In this document: positions 45,647 to 54,930 of the stretch, piece by piece
Position numbering within the stretch: the first letter of the stretch is position 1
Layout of the letters: each line of letters begins with the position of its first letter
Origin: Tannockella sp964369175
GTDB taxonomy: Bacteria; Bacillota_I; Bacilli_A; Erysipelotrichales; Coprobacillaceae
Assembly (NCBI GenBank): GCA_964369175.1
Contig: CAYJEM010000002.1
Location: forward strand, 37,074 to 101,073
Direction of reading: 5' to 3'
Length of the DNA: 64,000 nucleotides
The notes under the pieces: model-generated
Databases searched by the model: none
Told to the model about the DNA's origin: nothing
The model's input: the letters and a program-made list of their open reading frames with translations, nothing else
Program-made: the position numbers and the translations under genes

Positions 45647-45883
45647 TTATTCTCCTTTATTTTGTCTTTTCTTTTCAAATACTTTAAATCCAATAAAACC
45701 TGCAACAATTACAATAACATATATTAATATTGATTGTACTAATGCAAATTGATATGCTGTTGCAACAATTAAACATAACGTTATTACATTGCATAAACTT
45801 GCCATTTTTGGTTTTTCATTAGATGTAAAATTTAATGCTGCCATTGTTGTTATAAACATAGCGATTAATAATATGGTACCCAT
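45647..45883 (-). CDS. Small two-helix membrane protein
   Basis: A 78-residue protein, family not recognised. It begins with a hydrophobic segment (residues 2-17) and has two further ones (about 30-46 and 49-66), ending with a basic tail FEKKRQNKGE. It lies between rlmH and the cyclophilin gene in the same direction, three bases from the latter. It is probably real because it has close spacing and an AGGAGG-like site at 45891. Confidence 0.6.
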   Translation of the reverse strand: MGTILLIAMFITTMAALNFTSNEKPKMASLCNVITLCLIVATAYQFALVQSILIYVIVIVAGFIGFKVFEKKRQNKGE

Positions 45884-45894
45884 ATTGTTGCCTC

Positions 45895-46374
45895 CTATTT
45901 GTGATAACTTTCATTTTTCATGATTTTGAAACCACGGTATACTTGTTCAACTAAAATCAATTTCATTAATTGATGTGGAAAAGTCATTTTTGAAAATGAT
46001 AAGCTAAAATTTGCTCGTTTTAGTATCTCTTCCCCGTGACCAAGAGAACCTCCAATTACAAATACAATTGTACTCTTTCCTTCTATCATACATTTTTCAA
46101 TGTGCTTTGACAATCCTATAGAATCAATTTGTTTTCCTTGTACATCTAAAACAATTACATAATCACTATCTTTTATTTTTGAAAGAACTTTTTTACCTTC
46201 TTTTTGTTTAATATTATTTGCATTTGCCTCGCTACAATTATCAGGAATACTTTCATCAGCCAATTCTATCATCTCTACTTTGGTATATGCTTGGAGTCTT
46301 TTAACATATTCATTTACACCAGCTACCAAATATTTTTCTTTTAGTTTTCCTAAGGTTATAATTTTAATCATCAT
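45895..46374 (-). CDS. rlmH: 23S rRNA pseudouridine(1915) N3-methyltransferase
   Basis: SPOUT-family methyltransferase that modifies pseudouridine 1915 in helix 69 of 23S rRNA. It has 159 residues from the ATG at 46374, the standard RlmH length; GGAGG lies 8 bases upstream. Motifs: IKIITLGKLKEKYLVAGVNEYVKRL, the SAM knot VFVIGGSLGHGEEIL and the C-terminal LSFSKMTFPHQLMKLILVEQVYRGFKI. It overlaps the end of walJ by 11 bases; walJ and rlmH are also neighbours in the Bacillus wal locus. Confidence 0.96.
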   Translation of the reverse strand: MMIKIITLGKLKEKYLVAGVNEYVKRLQAYTKVEMIELADESIPDNCSEANANNIKQKEGKKVLSKIKDSDYVIVLDVQGKQIDSIGLSKHIEKCMIEGKSTIVFVIGGSLGHGEEILKRANFSLSFSKMTFPHQLMKLILVEQVYRGFKIMKNESYHK

Positions 46375-47107
46375 TATAGCATCCTCCACTAACAATGTTT
46401 ACTTGACTTGCAACTTTAATATTTGGAAAGTCAATTCCTTCTTCTTTAAAAATTGTATGATATGTATTTAGTGCTACTTCAGGACTATTTGCCTCTTCGC
46501 TTAAATGTGCCAGAACTATTTCTTTACTATTATCACCAATTACTTTTACCATTTGCTTAGCACTGTATTGATTATTCAAATGACCAACATCACTAAATAT
46601 ACGGTTCTTTAAAAACAAAGGTCTACGAGTTGCCATTAACATCTCAATATCATGATTACTTTCAATAATATAATAATGAAGGTTATTCATATATTTTAAA
46701 TTCTTTTGTGATATATACCCAGTATCTGTCATGTATAATAAACTTTCGTTTCCTTGAAAAACAAAAGCTAGCGGACTAGTAGCATCGTGAGAGATTGCTA
46801 AAGGCATTACCTTTACTTTACCTAAGGTCACCTCTTGATATGGAAATAGTGTATTATATTGTTCTTTTAAACCACCTTCTCCTGCATAAACCACCCTTGC
46901 ATCAAAGATTGTTATATTTTTATTATGATCATAGTGGTCATGTGAAAGCAGAACATAGTGTATATCATCTAGCGCATATCCTACTTGTTCTAATCGATAG
47001 ATAAGTTGTTTTCGAGATATTCCACAATCAATTAATATTCCTGTATCATTTTCATATACAAATGTACTATTCCCTTTTGACCCACTTGCTAAAACATGAT
47101 ATTCCAT
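46364..47107 (-). CDS. walJ: MBL-fold metallohydrolase WalJ/YycJ
   Basis: A 247-residue metallo-beta-lactamase-fold protein with the metal motif LLSHDHYDH (near residue 55), the AISHDATSPLAF segment and HLSEEANSPE near the C-terminus. This matches the YycJ/WalJ family, proposed to be a nuclease-like protein linked to cell-wall and DNA-repair processes. The walRK two-component genes that normally precede it are not in the window; instead rpmE lies upstream. Confidence 0.9.
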   Translation of the reverse strand: MEYHVLASGSKGNSTFVYENDTGILIDCGISRKQLIYRLEQVGYALDDIHYVLLSHDHYDHNKNITIFDARVVYAGEGGLKEQYNTLFPYQEVTLGKVKVMPLAISHDATSPLAFVFQGNESLLYMTDTGYISQKNLKYMNNLHYYIIESNHDIEMLMATRRPLFLKNRIFSDVGHLNNQYSAKQMVKVIGDNSKEIVLAHLSEEANSPEVALNTYHTIFKEEGIDFPNIKVASQVNIVSGGCYNDD

Positions 47108-47145
47108 ATATTCCCTCCTCTAACACTATATCACAACATACAAAA

Positions 47146-47167
47146 AAAACGTACAATGTACGCTTTT
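47146..47167 (-). terminator. Terminator of rpmE
   Basis: CGTAC-ATT-GTACG with A/T extensions and at least seven T's on the minus strand. Confidence 0.75.
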
Positions 47168-47370
47168 TATTTAAGTCCGTATTTTTTGTTGAATTTATCA
47201 ACACGTCCATCAGCACTAGCAAATCTTTGTTTACCAGTATAGAATGGATGACAGTTATAACAAGTATCTACACGTACTTCATCTAAAACTGATCCACTTT
47301 CAAATTCGTTTCCACATGATGTACAAACCATTTTTGCTTTTTTATAATCTGGATGAATTCCTGCTTTCAT
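47167..47370 (-). CDS. rpmE: Ribosomal protein L31 (zinc-binding type)
   Basis: A 67-residue L31 with two zinc-binding pairs, Cys16/Cys19 and Cys37/Cys40, i.e. the zinc-containing C+ form. It ends with the conserved DGRVDKFNKKYGLK. It is a single gene between terminators. Confidence 0.96.
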   Translation of the reverse strand: MKAGIHPDYKKAKMVCTSCGNEFESGSVLDEVRVDTCYNCHPFYTGKQRFASADGRVDKFNKKYGLK

Positions 47371-47464
47371 ATTCTTATCTCCTTCCGCCTTATAGTCTAT
47401 TTACTACAAAGTAAGTTTTGCTTAGATATAATAGCACTATTTATATAAAAATACAAGTGCTTTT

Positions 47465-48733
47465 TTACTCTTCTACTTTTCTTCTAGTAATTCTTGCTCC
47501 TAATGATATTAATTTTGCATCAATATTAGCATATCCTCTATCAATATGGTACACATTACCAATTTCAGTAACACCTTCCCCAATTAGCCCAGCAATAATT
47601 AACGCTGCTCCACATCGTAAGTCGGTTGCATTTACACGTGTTCCTTTTAGCTTTGTTGGCCCATGAATGTGTGCCATACTTTCATCTTTTTCAATTACAG
47701 CGCCCATTTTATTTAACTCATCACAATGCAAGAATCGTTCTGGATAAATTGTTTCTACAACTTGTGAACACCCTTCAGCTTGTGTCAACAGTGTTGTTAA
47801 TGGTTGCTGTAAGTCCGTAGCATAACCTGGGTATACTTGAGTACGAATATCGGTTGGCTTAAACTTTCCTTCATTACCATAAACAATAATACTATCACCA
47901 ACAATGTCCATTTTTACACCCATCTCACGTAACTTAGAAGTTACTGCTTCTAAATGTTGATGAATTACATTTTGAACAATTACTTTTTCTCCAGCTGCAG
48001 CTGCAATTATTAAATATGTTCCGGCTTCAATACGATCTGGTATAATTTCATGATCACAACCACGTAAAGTTTCAACACCTTCGATGATGATTGTATCAGT
48101 ACCAGCACCTCTAATTTTCGCACCCATTTTTGTTAGTAGGTTTACTACATCAATGATTTCTGGCTCTTTAGCAGCATTTTCAATAATTGTTTTACCCTCA
48201 GCTTTTACCGCTGCAAGTAATATATTAATTGTTGCGCCTACAGATGCAAAATCTAAATAAATAGTTGCACCTTTAAGTTTTTTTGCTTCTATTATATGGC
48301 ATCCATCTTTAAATTCTACCGTTGCTCCTAATGCCTCAAATCCTTTTATATGCAAATCAATTGGTCTAGGTCCTAAAAAACATCCTCCTGGCGCACGCAT
48401 TACTACCTTTTTGCATTTCCCAAGCAAAGCACCCATTAAATAATATGAAGCACGTAACTTATCTACTGCATCACTTACGAGTGGTATATTTTCTAAATTA
48501 GAAGGGTCAACATACAATGTATCTTCATCATGTGTGACTGCACAATTTAATTCTTTTAATAGAACACCTAATGCATCCACATCAGATATGCTTGGAACTC
48601 CATAAACTGTTACTGGCCCATCAGCCAATACAATTGCTGGTATTAGTGCTACTGTCGCATTTTTTGCACCACTAACTACAACCGTACCATTTAGTTTATG
48701 ACCTCCTTCGATCATTATTACTTCAGTCATCAT
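47465..48733 (-). CDS. murA: UDP-N-acetylglucosamine 1-carboxyvinyltransferase
   Basis: First committed step of peptidoglycan synthesis, using PEP. The protein is 422 residues; GGHKLNGTVVVSGAKNATVALIPA is at the N-terminus, and the catalytic cysteine is in RAPGGCFLGPRPIDLH, so it should be fosfomycin-sensitive. YPGYATDLQQPLTTLLTQA and the RCGAALIIAGL segment are also present. The start is one of two adjacent ATGs after AAGGAGG. The MurAA/MurAB paralogue question cannot be settled here. Confidence 0.97.
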   Translation of the reverse strand: MMTEVIMIEGGHKLNGTVVVSGAKNATVALIPAIVLADGPVTVYGVPSISDVDALGVLLKELNCAVTHDEDTLYVDPSNLENIPLVSDAVDKLRASYYLMGALLGKCKKVVMRAPGGCFLGPRPIDLHIKGFEALGATVEFKDGCHIIEAKKLKGATIYLDFASVGATINILLAAVKAEGKTIIENAAKEPEIIDVVNLLTKMGAKIRGAGTDTIIIEGVETLRGCDHEIIPDRIEAGTYLIIAAAAGEKVIVQNVIHQHLEAVTSKLREMGVKMDIVGDSIIVYGNEGKFKPTDIRTQVYPGYATDLQQPLTTLLTQAEGCSQVVETIYPERFLHCDELNKMGAVIEKDESMAHIHGPTKLKGTRVNATDLRCGAALIIAGLIGEGVTEIGNVYHIDRGYANIDAKLISLGARITRRKVEE

Positions 48734-48883
48734 TGTCCTCCTTTTTTTCTCTATCTAACTATATATTAATTTAATGTAAATAACAATACAATTTTTTATG
48801 TTTAAGTCCCTAATATTACAATTTTTACCTTCATCTATATTTTATGATGTAAGTCTAAAAACATACACAAAATTTGTCAAAAA

Positions 48884-48919
48884 AAACCACAAATAAAGAT
48901 TCCCTTTATCTATGGCTTT
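48884..48919 (-). terminator. Terminator of fba
   Basis: AAAGCCATAGATAAAG and CTTTATTTGTGGTTT pair imperfectly around GGAAT and are followed by T's on the minus strand. The rest of 48734-48883 is AT-rich and shows no gene. Confidence 0.7.
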
Positions 48920-48929
48920 ACTATATCAA

Positions 48930-49796
48930 TTATGCTTTATTGATTGAACCAAATAATTCCATTTTTTCTTTAACACCTAATTTGATTGCTTCATAACCAG
49001 GGTTTAATAATTTACGTGGATCAAATCCTTTACCTTCTAAATCTTTACCAGCTTCAATGTATTTTCTTGTAGCATCTTGGAATACTAATTGACATTCAGT
49101 GTTAACATTGATTTTAGAAACTCCTAAAGAAATTGCTTTAGCAATCATATCTTCTGGAATACCAGTTCCACCATGTAAAACTAATGGTAATTTACCAGTT
49201 TCAACTTGAATTGCAGCTAATGCTTCAAAATCTAATCCTGTCCAGTTTTCTGGATATTGACCATGAATATTCCCAATACCTGCAGCTAAGAAATCAACTC
49301 CTAAATCTGCAACCATTTTACATTCTTTTGGATCTGCAACTTCACCTTTACCTACTACACCATCTTCTTCTCCACCAATAGAACCAACTTCTGCTTCTAC
49401 TGAAATTCCTTTTGCATGGCAGTATGCAACTACTTCTTTTGTTTTTTCAATATTTTCTTCGATTCCATAATGAGAACCATCAAACATGATTGATGTAAAT
49501 CCTGCATCTGCAGCAGTTTTAGCACCTTCATAGCTTCCGTGATCTAAGTGTAATGCAACTGGTATTGTAATATTTAATTCTTCTACCATAGCTGCTACCA
49601 TAGCTGATACTGTTTTAAATCCTGTCATATATTTTGCAGCACCTTCTGATACTCCTAAAATAACTGGTGAGTTTAATTCTTGAGCAGTTGTTAAAATTGC
49701 TTTTGTCCACTCTAAATTGTTAATATTAAATTGACCTACTGCATAATTACCTGCAACAGCTTTGTCTAGCATTTCTTTTGCGCTTACTAATCCCAT
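48930..49796 (-). CDS. fba: Class II fructose-1,6-bisphosphate aldolase
   Basis: Zinc-dependent cleavage of fructose-1,6-bisphosphate in glycolysis. From the ATG at 49796 (AAAGGAG upstream) it has 288 residues, the normal length; the frame extends 18 codons further without a site. Metal ligands are in LHLDHGSYEGAKTAADAGFTSIMFDGSHY and SVEAEVGSIGG, and VLHGGTGIPEDMI and VSKINVNTECQ are characteristic. Tagatose-bisphosphate activity is possible, but the isolated, strongly expressed setting favours FBP aldolase. Confidence 0.95.
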   Translation of the reverse strand: MGLVSAKEMLDKAVAGNYAVGQFNINNLEWTKAILTTAQELNSPVILGVSEGAAKYMTGFKTVSAMVAAMVEELNITIPVALHLDHGSYEGAKTAADAGFTSIMFDGSHYGIEENIEKTKEVVAYCHAKGISVEAEVGSIGGEEDGVVGKGEVADPKECKMVADLGVDFLAAGIGNIHGQYPENWTGLDFEALAAIQVETGKLPLVLHGGTGIPEDMIAKAISLGVSKINVNTECQLVFQDATRKYIEAGKDLEGKGFDPRKLLNPGYEAIKLGVKEKMELFGSINKA

Positions 49797-49906
49797 AAAA
49801 ATCTCCTTTTCTTGTTTTTCACGTATATAATACCTTTTTTCAAAGTACATTTCTACTATTTTTTACTGTTTCTTGTTAAAATTTTGTCATTTTGAAAAAA
49901 ATTTTA

Positions 49907-50647
49907 TTATTTACCATTATATTTCCAATTCCAACTATCATGATAAATCATTTGTTTTTCCATACCACCATCAATTACGTATGTTTGTCCAGTAATAAAG
50001 CCTCCTTTGTCACTACATAAATAAAGGACCATATTTGAAATATCTTCTGGTTTTCCAACACGTCCCGCTGGTATTGATTGTTCATCAATAGGATCAAATT
50101 GTTCTGTGTCATAAACATCTATCCACCCTGGAGCGATTGCATTAACACGAACACTTGGCGATAGCGATATTGCAAGAGAATGAGTCAATGCAACAATAGC
50201 TCCCTTAGCACTAGCATATGCTTCACTGTCTGGTTCGGATTGAAATGCTCTAGTTGATGCGATATTAATAACATTACCACGACTTTCTATAAGTTGTTGC
50301 TTAAAACTTTGAACTAAATAATAGGGTGCTTTTACACCTATTGACAACACGTAATCAAAATCTTCATAACTACAATCACTAAGAATGCCCTTTTTTCCAA
50401 CACAAGCATTATTTACAATTACATCAATCGATGACATTTTGTTCTTACAAAAAGATACAAAATCATCAAGAACAGATTTTTTTGTAATATCACCACAGTA
50501 AAAATGAAGGTTAGAATGAACCAGCTCTTTGTCTAAACTACTATCAATATCAATCATGCATACATCATAACCAACACGTAAATAATCCAAACATATTTGC
50601 TTACCAATCCCATGATTTCCACCTGTTACAACTACACCTTTATTCAT
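49907..50647 (-). CDS. Short-chain dehydrogenase/reductase
   Basis: A classical SDR of 246 residues: cofactor motif VVTGGNHGIGKQ at the N-terminus, NNAC near residue 90, catalytic Ser in NIASTRA and Tyr/Lys in YASAKG. The end GGFITGQTYVIDGGMEKQ is typical. The Asp after the second strand (MIDIDSS) suggests preference for NAD(H). The substrate is unknown. Confidence 0.9.
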   Translation of the reverse strand: MNKGVVVTGGNHGIGKQICLDYLRVGYDVCMIDIDSSLDKELVHSNLHFYCGDITKKSVLDDFVSFCKNKMSSIDVIVNNACVGKKGILSDCSYEDFDYVLSIGVKAPYYLVQSFKQQLIESRGNVINIASTRAFQSEPDSEAYASAKGAIVALTHSLAISLSPSVRVNAIAPGWIDVYDTEQFDPIDEQSIPAGRVGKPEDISNMVLYLCSDKGGFITGQTYVIDGGMEKQMIYHDSWNWKYNGK

Positions 50648-50730
50648 TATTTAAGCCTCCTTTAGGTTTTTAAAAATTATACCATACATTTGTTCAAAAT
50701 ATGCTATAATAAGCCCGAGGTGAGTAAATT

Positions 50731-51537
50731 ATGCAAAAATTAGCATGTCCAAAATGTCACGAAGCACTAACGTTACAAAACAATTCTTATGTTTGTAGCA
50801 ACAATCATTGTTATGACATTGCAAAATCAAAATATATAAATTTATTACTTAATCCTGACAAAGCAACAAATAATCCAGGTGATAGTAAAGAAAGTCTAAT
50901 CGCAAGAAAAGCATATTTAGATAATGGTTACTATGATTGTATTATGCATCAAGTAACTAAAATCATTGAAAAATACGGTAAAGAGTCAAATCAAATATTA
51001 GATTTGGGTTGTGGACAAGGATATTACACTAAGGGATTTTATGATATTTTAGGTAACCAAAACACATATTATGGATTGGATATTTCTAAAGAAGCAGTTA
51101 ATATGGCAACTAAGTATACGAAGGATATTTATTGGTTAGTTGCCAATTCTAAAAATATTCCATTAATTGATGACTCAATGGATTTTATTACAGCCCTATT
51201 TACCGTTGTCAACAAAGAAGAATTACAACGTGTCATCAAAGAAGATGGTTATATTATACATGTAACTGCTAACCCCTATCATTTAGTAGAAATAAAAGAA
51301 TTAATATATGACGAAATCAAAATTAAAAGTGATGAACATATTCGTTTGCCATTTCCTGTTGTTGAAAGTTTTGACTTTGTAGAAAAAGTAACAATCGATA
51401 ACGGTGAAGATGCTTTAAATCTACTTAAAATGACCCCGCATTTCTATCACATAAAAAAAGAAAGACGTCATATCCTAGATACTCTTTCTAGCTTAACCAT
51501 AACAGTAGATATTAAAATTACAATATACAAAAAATAG
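50731..51537 (+). CDS. 23S rRNA (guanine-N1)-methyltransferase, RlmA type
   Basis: A 268-residue SAM-dependent methyltransferase with an N-terminal zinc knuckle (Cys6, Cys9, Cys22 and His26/Cys27) and the SAM motif ILDLGCGQGYYTKGF near residue 90. This combination is characteristic of RlmA proteins that methylate G745 or G748 in 23S rRNA hairpin 35. NNPGDSKESLIARKAYLDNGYY after the zinc knuckle is a typical RlmA segment. It has its own terminator. Confidence 0.88.
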   Translation: MQKLACPKCHEALTLQNNSYVCSNNHCYDIAKSKYINLLLNPDKATNNPGDSKESLIARKAYLDNGYYDCIMHQVTKIIEKYGKESNQILDLGCGQGYYTKGFYDILGNQNTYYGLDISKEAVNMATKYTKDIYWLVANSKNIPLIDDSMDFITALFTVVNKEELQRVIKEDGYIIHVTANPYHLVEIKELIYDEIKIKSDEHIRLPFPVVESFDFVEKVTIDNGEDALNLLKMTPHFYHIKKERRHILDTLSSLTITVDIKITIYKK

Positions 51538-51558
51538 ACAAGTACATTCTTGTCTTTT
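51536..51558 (+). terminator. Terminator of the RlmA-type gene
   Basis: AGACAAG-TACATT-CTTGTCT followed by TTTAT. Confidence 0.8.
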
Positions 51559-51676
51559 ATATTATACGAATATATTTAATTTATACGCATAAGATTGAAA
51601 AATGCTTCTACTCATTTGAAAACAGTACATTTTTATATTATAATATTAAGTATATATAGCTTTAGGAGGTACCAAT

Positions 51677-52381
51677 ATGAATGCAAAAAAATTAAAAGAA
51701 ACACTACTACGAGATATTGAAAATGAAACATATAAATGTGGTGAAAAACTTCCCACTGAAAATGAATTAATGGAAATATACAGCTCTACAAGATATAGTG
51801 TAAGAAAAGCTCTAGATGAGTTATCTAAGTCTTCAAATGTGTATCAAGTTCAAGGAAGTGGTGTCTTTGTCCGTGAGTTCAAACGTTCTGGTTGTATGAC
51901 ACTTACAAACACCAAAGGAATAAGCAGTGAATTTCCAGATAGTAAAGTCACAACTAAAGTTATCTCTATTGAAGAACACCTTGCTACCTTAGGAGATATC
52001 GAAGTATTTAAATGTAGCAATACAACCATTATCTATCATGTAAAGCGCATTCGCTATATTGATGATATTCCGTTTTCAATTGAATACTCTAAATACAATA
52101 AAGATTATGTAACCTATCTTAATCATGAAATCGCAACATCTTCAATCTTCGAGTATATTCAAAGTGCCTTACAGCTAAATATCGGTTTTGGAGATAAGAT
52201 TATTTCAACCCGACTACTAACCAACCAAGAAGCATCACTACTAGAACTTCAGGAAAATGATCCAGCAATCATTATAAATGATACTGTGTATTTAAAAACG
52301 GGAGAAATATTTGATTATTCAACTGTTATATATAATCATAACTATGCCAAGTTCTTTACAATGTCCGTATACGGTAAATAG
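51677..52381 (+). CDS. GntR/HutC-family regulator with UTRA domain
   Basis: A 234-residue regulator: complete winged helix (residues 1-70: KLKETLLRDIENETYKCGEKLPTENELMEIYSSTRYSVRKALDEL...QGSGVFVRE) and UTRA ligand domain (about 90-230). TTTAGGAGG precedes the ATG. It is a paralogue of the GntR fragment after the N gap: the IYHVKRIRYIDDIPFSIE and SIFEYIQS segments have near-equal counterparts there. It lies 1 kb from the GH1 6-phospho-beta-glucosidase, making it one candidate for that gene's regulator. Confidence 0.9.
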   Translation: MNAKKLKETLLRDIENETYKCGEKLPTENELMEIYSSTRYSVRKALDELSKSSNVYQVQGSGVFVREFKRSGCMTLTNTKGISSEFPDSKVTTKVISIEEHLATLGDIEVFKCSNTTIIYHVKRIRYIDDIPFSIEYSKYNKDYVTYLNHEIATSSIFEYIQSALQLNIGFGDKIISTRLLTNQEASLLELQENDPAIIINDTVYLKTGEIFDYSTVIYNHNYAKFFTMSVYGK

Positions 52382-52388
52382 GTATAAG

Positions 52389-52417
52389 AAAACACAATTA
52401 TAAAATTGTGTTTTTTT
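52389..52417. terminator. Bidirectional terminator between GntR and divIC
   Basis: AAAACACAATT and AATTGTGTTTT pair around a 4-base loop; T7 on the plus strand and TTTTC on the minus strand. Confidence 0.88.
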
Positions 52418-52427
52418 GTTTATATAA

Positions 52428-52715
52428 TTACTCCTGCACTTGAGGTATGATGGCAACTTGTTCACCTTCTCTTGTAAAAACATAATTTTCACGAGCATAA
52501 CGAGTCACGTAATCATCATCATTTAGTAATGAGACTTCGTTTTGTAAAACTGCTTGTTCTTGTAGTAGTTGATCTCTTTGCATTGTTAATGCATCTTTTT
52601 GATCTTTCAACACAGTTAAATGTAGTCCACTACTTAATGTATATACGATAATCGCAATACCCGTAAACATATATACAAATCCCATTAATCCTCTTTTTTT
52701 CGTTTTCTTTGCCAC
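52428..52715 (-). CDS. divIC: Septum formation initiator DivIC/FtsB-like
   Basis: A bitopic division protein of about 95 residues: a basic cytoplasmic start (KKTKKR), one membrane helix (about 13-31), a coiled coil (LKDQKDALTMQRDQLLQEQAVLQNEVSLL) and the extracytoplasmic motif DDDYVTRYARENYVFTREGEQ. The frame opens at TTG 52718, but the GTG at 52715 has the better spacing from AGGTG. An ATG at 52685 that overlaps the yabQ stop (TAATG) is an alternative that would remove the basic end. It follows yabP-yabQ as in Bacillus. Confidence 0.9.
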   Translation of the reverse strand: MAKKTKKRGLMGFVYMFTGIAIIVYTLSSGLHLTVLKDQKDALTMQRDQLLQEQAVLQNEVSLLNDDDYVTRYARENYVFTREGEQVAIIPQVQE

Positions 52716-53095
52716 CAAATCACCTTCTTTATCTTATTTATTGTATCATGAATTCTTTTAAAAATGAAGTATATTGGTGAGATTAATTTTTTAAACGAAA
52801 CCATTATCCGTTCACTTACTTGTAGCACCTCTAAAGCATAATAGTTTTCAAATACAATATACCCTGCAACTAAACTAATAAAATAATAAAATCTAATGGT
52901 CCCACCATTTATCATAACAAGCAAATAATAGTATGTAAAACCAAAGACTATGCCAAAGAAAGTAGTAAAAGCTACATTTATGATACCTTTTCTAAATACA
53001 AAGAAAAATCGACTGATAACACTATAAAATAACATTACTATAATACTATATAAAAGTGAAAAGGCGACACTTTGTACTTGTTGAATTAACTCCAT
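52685..53095 (-). CDS. yabQ: Spore cortex biosynthesis protein YabQ
   Basis: A 136-residue protein with four hydrophobic helices in the first 85 residues (VAFSLLYSIIVMLFYSVI onward) and a basic tail KIKKVIWWQRKRKKED. The YabQ family is needed for the spore cortex in Bacillus. The identification is supported by gene order yabP-yabQ-divIC and by overlap of both neighbours (1 base with yabP, about 30 with divIC). Confidence 0.85.
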   Translation of the reverse strand: MELIQQVQSVAFSLLYSIIVMLFYSVISRFFFVFRKGIINVAFTTFFGIVFGFTYYYLLVMINGGTIRFYYFISLVAGYIVFENYYALEVLQVSERIMVSFKKLISPIYFIFKRIHDTINKIKKVIWWQRKRKKED

Positions 53096-53391
53096 TACTT
53101 AAGCAACTTGTTAAACATTGTGTCTTTCGTTTTTGCACCTTTTTTGCTATTTATATAAGCTATTGAGCTAATGTTACCCTTAATACTTACTTCACATTGT
53201 TCTTGGTCTAGGCGCAGCAATGCTAGTTCCGTTCCCGTGATGTGTAAGTATCCCAATGATGTTTCTATTAAAAATTCAATAGAGTCAAAGCTTTCAATAT
53301 TTTTGACACCTGTTAATTCTACATGTTTTCGATCTTTTAAATACACATTATGATATGGTGTATGTTCAAAGCGTATATTATTTGTATCCAT
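53095..53391 (-). CDS. yabP: Spore protein YabP
   Basis: A 98-residue YabP-family protein: HNVYLKDRKHVELTGVKNIESFDSIEFLIETSLGYLHITGTELALLRLDQEQCEVSIKG is the family signature (involved in sporulation downstream of sigma-E). Upstream AGGAAAGATA serves as ribosome binding site. Together with yabQ it indicates a sporulation programme or its remnant. Confidence 0.88.
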   Translation of the reverse strand: MDTNNIRFEHTPYHNVYLKDRKHVELTGVKNIESFDSIEFLIETSLGYLHITGTELALLRLDQEQCEVSIKGNISSIAYINSKKGAKTKDTMFNKLLK

Positions 53392-53444
53392 TATCTTTCC
53401 TCCTACTCTACTATATGAAGTGACTTATTTCATAGAACAAAAAA

Positions 53445-53462
53445 ACGAGATTTTCATCTCGT
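53445..53462 (-). terminator. Terminator of the GH1 gene
   Basis: ACGAGAT-GAAA-ATCTCGT on the minus strand, followed by T's. Confidence 0.85.
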
Positions 53463-53466
53463 AATT

Positions 53467-54900
53467 TTATAATTCCTCTCCATTTGTACGTATAACATTT
53501 TGATACCATGCAAAAGAATCTTTTTCACTTCTCTCTAATGTTCCATTTCCTTCATTATCACGATCAACATAAATAAAACCATAACGCTTTTTCATTTCTC
53601 CTGTTGTAAATGAAACACAATCAATACATCCCCATGGAGTATACCCCATTAATTCTACACCATCTTCTTCAACACACTTTTTCATTTGTTCGATATGAGT
53701 TCGTAAATACTCTATGCGATATGGATCGTGACATGAGCCATCTTCTTCTTTTACGTCAATTGCACCAAATCCATTTTCTACAATAAATAATGGTAGTTCA
53801 TATCTTTCATAGAATAAATTCATTGCATAACGTAAACCTTCTGGGTCAATTGCCCATCCCCAATCAGATTCACTAATAAATGGATTTTTTACAGAATTAA
53901 CACTAGCTCCATCTAATGATGAAGATACATCACGAGTATGTGTAGAATCAACTGCATTTGTCATATAATAACTAAATCCAATATATTCAACTGTCCCTTC
54001 TTTTAGGATTTTTTTATCTTCCTCAGTAATATCAATATTGAATCCTTTTCTTTCAAACATTTTTAACGTGTAGCGTGGATAGTGTCCACGTACTTGAACA
54101 TCACAGAAGAAGAAACGGTCTTGCATTTCTCTTTGAGCTAAAACCATATCCGCTGGACGACAACTAAATGGATATACCGGTACCATTGCTACCATGTTTC
54201 CAATAACAAAGTTAGGATTAATCTTATATCCTTCTTTTACAGCAAGCGCACTAGCTACTAATGTATAATGTCCACATTGATACATTGCTTCTTCTGGATT
54301 TTTATAATCTCCAAAATGAGCTCCTGAGTTTGTCCAACCAAAAATATCATTATGATAGTTCATTTGGTTATTAATCTCGTTAAATGTCATCCAATATTTT
54401 ACTTTATCTTTATATCTTTCAAAACATACTTTCGCAAAACGAACAAAGAATTCAATTGTTTTACGATTCATAAAACCACCATACTCTTTGGCTATGTGAT
54501 ATGGCATTTCAAAATGAGATAATGTAATAACCGGTTCAATATTATATTTTAACAATTCATCAAATACATCATCATAAAACTGCAACCCTTCTTCATTTGG
54601 TTCTAATTCATCACCATTAGGAAAAATACGAGTCCATGCAATACTTGTTCTAAAGCATTTAAACCCTAACTTTGCAAATAAGGCAATATCCTCTTTGTAT
54701 CTTCCATGAAAATCAATTCCCCCATGATTTGGATAATAATTCCCTTCTATTACACCATCAGTAATCACACGCGGTACTCCATGTGACCCAGCTGTCATTA
54801 CATCTGCTACGCTTAGTCCTTTTGAAGTGTTCAATACACCCCCTTCAAACTGGTGTGCTGCTAAAGCTCCACCCCATAAAAAGTCTTTATCAAAAGCCAT
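53467..54900 (-). CDS. 6-phospho-beta-glucosidase (GH1)
   Basis: A cytoplasmic GH1 enzyme of 477 residues. FLWGGALAAHQFEGG at the N-terminus, the acid/base Glu in YWMTFNEINNQM and the nucleophile Glu in LFIVENGFGA are visible; WGCIDCVSFTTGEMKKRYGFIYVD is typical of the 6-phospho-beta-glucosidases (AscB/BglA type). It hydrolyses phosphorylated beta-glucosides delivered by a PTS. The operator-like 14-mer at its transcript start is identical to one upstream of celB, linking the two. It is monocistronic. Confidence 0.94.
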   Translation of the reverse strand: MAFDKDFLWGGALAAHQFEGGVLNTSKGLSVADVMTAGSHGVPRVITDGVIEGNYYPNHGGIDFHGRYKEDIALFAKLGFKCFRTSIAWTRIFPNGDELEPNEEGLQFYDDVFDELLKYNIEPVITLSHFEMPYHIAKEYGGFMNRKTIEFFVRFAKVCFERYKDKVKYWMTFNEINNQMNYHNDIFGWTNSGAHFGDYKNPEEAMYQCGHYTLVASALAVKEGYKINPNFVIGNMVAMVPVYPFSCRPADMVLAQREMQDRFFFCDVQVRGHYPRYTLKMFERKGFNIDITEEDKKILKEGTVEYIGFSYYMTNAVDSTHTRDVSSSLDGASVNSVKNPFISESDWGWAIDPEGLRYAMNLFYERYELPLFIVENGFGAIDVKEEDGSCHDPYRIEYLRTHIEQMKKCVEEDGVELMGYTPWGCIDCVSFTTGEMKKRYGFIYVDRDNEGNGTLERSEKDSFAWYQNVIRTNGEEL

Positions 54901-54930
54901 TTTGAATCTCCTTTATTTAAATATTTAAAA

